Made by a program: the position numbers and the translations under genes. A stretch of 64,000 nucleotides of DNA from Zeus faber. Taxonomy: Eukaryota > Chordata > Actinopteri > Zeiformes > Zeidae. Where the stretch lies: assembly GCA_960531495.1 (NCBI GenBank), contig OY482853.1, positions 6,824,131-6,888,130 of the forward strand, given 5' to 3'. Positions 59,801 through 64,000 of this stretch are shown piece after piece. How positions within the stretch are numbered: the first letter of the stretch is position 1; the number at the start of each line of letters is the position of its first letter. A model generated the notes under the pieces. That model did no database searches and was not told the DNA's origin. It was given only the letters and a program-made list of their open reading frames with translations.

Positions 59801-60472
59801 TCCCCCCCCCCCCCCAGTCTACGGGAATGGACCGGCCCGAGGAGGCATTACCTAATGACTACGTGCCCTGGTAACGAGAAGTGGTAAAGTTCAGCGGAGC
59901 ATGGTTCAGGGTTACGTAATCCAACTAACAGAACACGCTTTCTGAGTATCCCATAGAAAAGCCAACGGCTATTTACAATGAAGTATTTCATAAAAAAAAA
60001 AAAATACAATAAAAGAACAATACTATTATGAACATGCCAATTCGGCGCAGATGGAGCTGGGGACACGGGGCTATTCATCTCATTCTCTACCTCTGCTTTG
60101 ACAGCTTTTGACGCAAAGACCATTATATTATGAATTGGAGATGTAAGTGACTCTACTCTGGTTCCAGTGTCGCTCATCTCAATGTCTGTCTCAAAGTTTT
60201 GCCCATTTTCTTGTTTGTACGGTACATGCAGTTCAAATACTGTAAATGCCGCAAATAATGCTTTGTATGTATTTTGTCATGAAAAATGGTTTCCATAATC
60301 GCTATGCAACAATATTTGCAAAGCAGGCAGGCTGTTTAAAAGAGTGGATCCGGATTCTGCTGTTTGGAGATGCCATATGCTTTTATTGTCATTTGCAAAG
60401 ATACTTTTTGATCAATATATTTTTGGCCTTCTGGAGCAGATTGACATTGTTATTAGCAATGTCTTCACTGCA
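59801..60472. other. Short gap between tmem120a 3' end and por 5' end
   Basis: Under 900 bases separate the tmem120a stop from the inferred por first exon, both on the minus strand. A minus-strand AATAAA (TTTATT at 60382-60387) is a good tmem120a polyadenylation signal, about 90 bases past the stop. Nothing else is seen. Confidence 0.6.
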
Positions 60473-63975
<3,503 letters not shown>

Positions 63976-64000
63976 CTGACAATAGTAAGGAAAGGAAAGT

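Overview
The window is vertebrate nuclear DNA and almost certainly from a teleost fish. It holds five complete multi-exon genes and one partial gene with GT-AG introns. It is dense in (CA)n, (GA)n, (GATA)n and (TA)n microsatellites and carries fish-type non-autonomous DNA transposons and LINE pieces. The genes were rebuilt by hand, exon by exon; splice phases are consistent through every gene.

Layout, left to right. (1) tgfb1, minus strand, 1006-10221: six coding exons, 380 aa, with a 5.5 kb first intron. (2) An intergenic region of about 4.7 kb (10222-14927) full of simple repeats; it separates tgfb1 from the divergently transcribed cdkl1 and carries two CTCF-like motifs and an RFX X-box-like motif. 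(3) cdkl1, plus strand, 14928-20189: nine coding exons, 349 aa kinase. (4) Two tandem CYP2-family P450 genes, both minus strand: copy A 21105-26571 (490 aa) and copy B 28066-33417 (491 aa), each with the standard nine CYP2 exons. (5) A 3.6 kb spacer with a LINE endonuclease fragment and an unassigned CpG-rich, CRE-containing promoter-like segment. (6) por (NADPH-cytochrome P450 reductase), minus strand, coding 37020-56891 in fifteen exons (678 aa), plus a likely untranslated first exon near 59574. (7) tmem120a, minus strand, coding 60473-63975: eleven exons seen, first coding exon beyond the right edge.

Functionally, the two P450s and por encode an electron-transfer pair at the ER membrane: the reductase passes NADPH electrons to the P450s. 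Having CYP2 genes next to their obligate reductase, on one strand, is the most striking feature of the gene order. In human, TGFB1 lies near the CYP2 cluster on chromosome 19 and POR lies beside TMEM120A on chromosome 7, so this window appears to join two blocks that are separate in human. cdkl1 (a cilium-associated kinase in other animals) and tgfb1 (a secreted growth factor) have no evident shared function with them.

No new enzyme system or operon-like system is seen. The points of most interest are the P450/reductase clustering, signs of gene conversion between the two P450 copies, the regulatory motifs between tgfb1 and cdkl1, the unassigned CpG/CRE segment, and a 1.85 kb element with long terminal inverted repeats inside P450 copy B.
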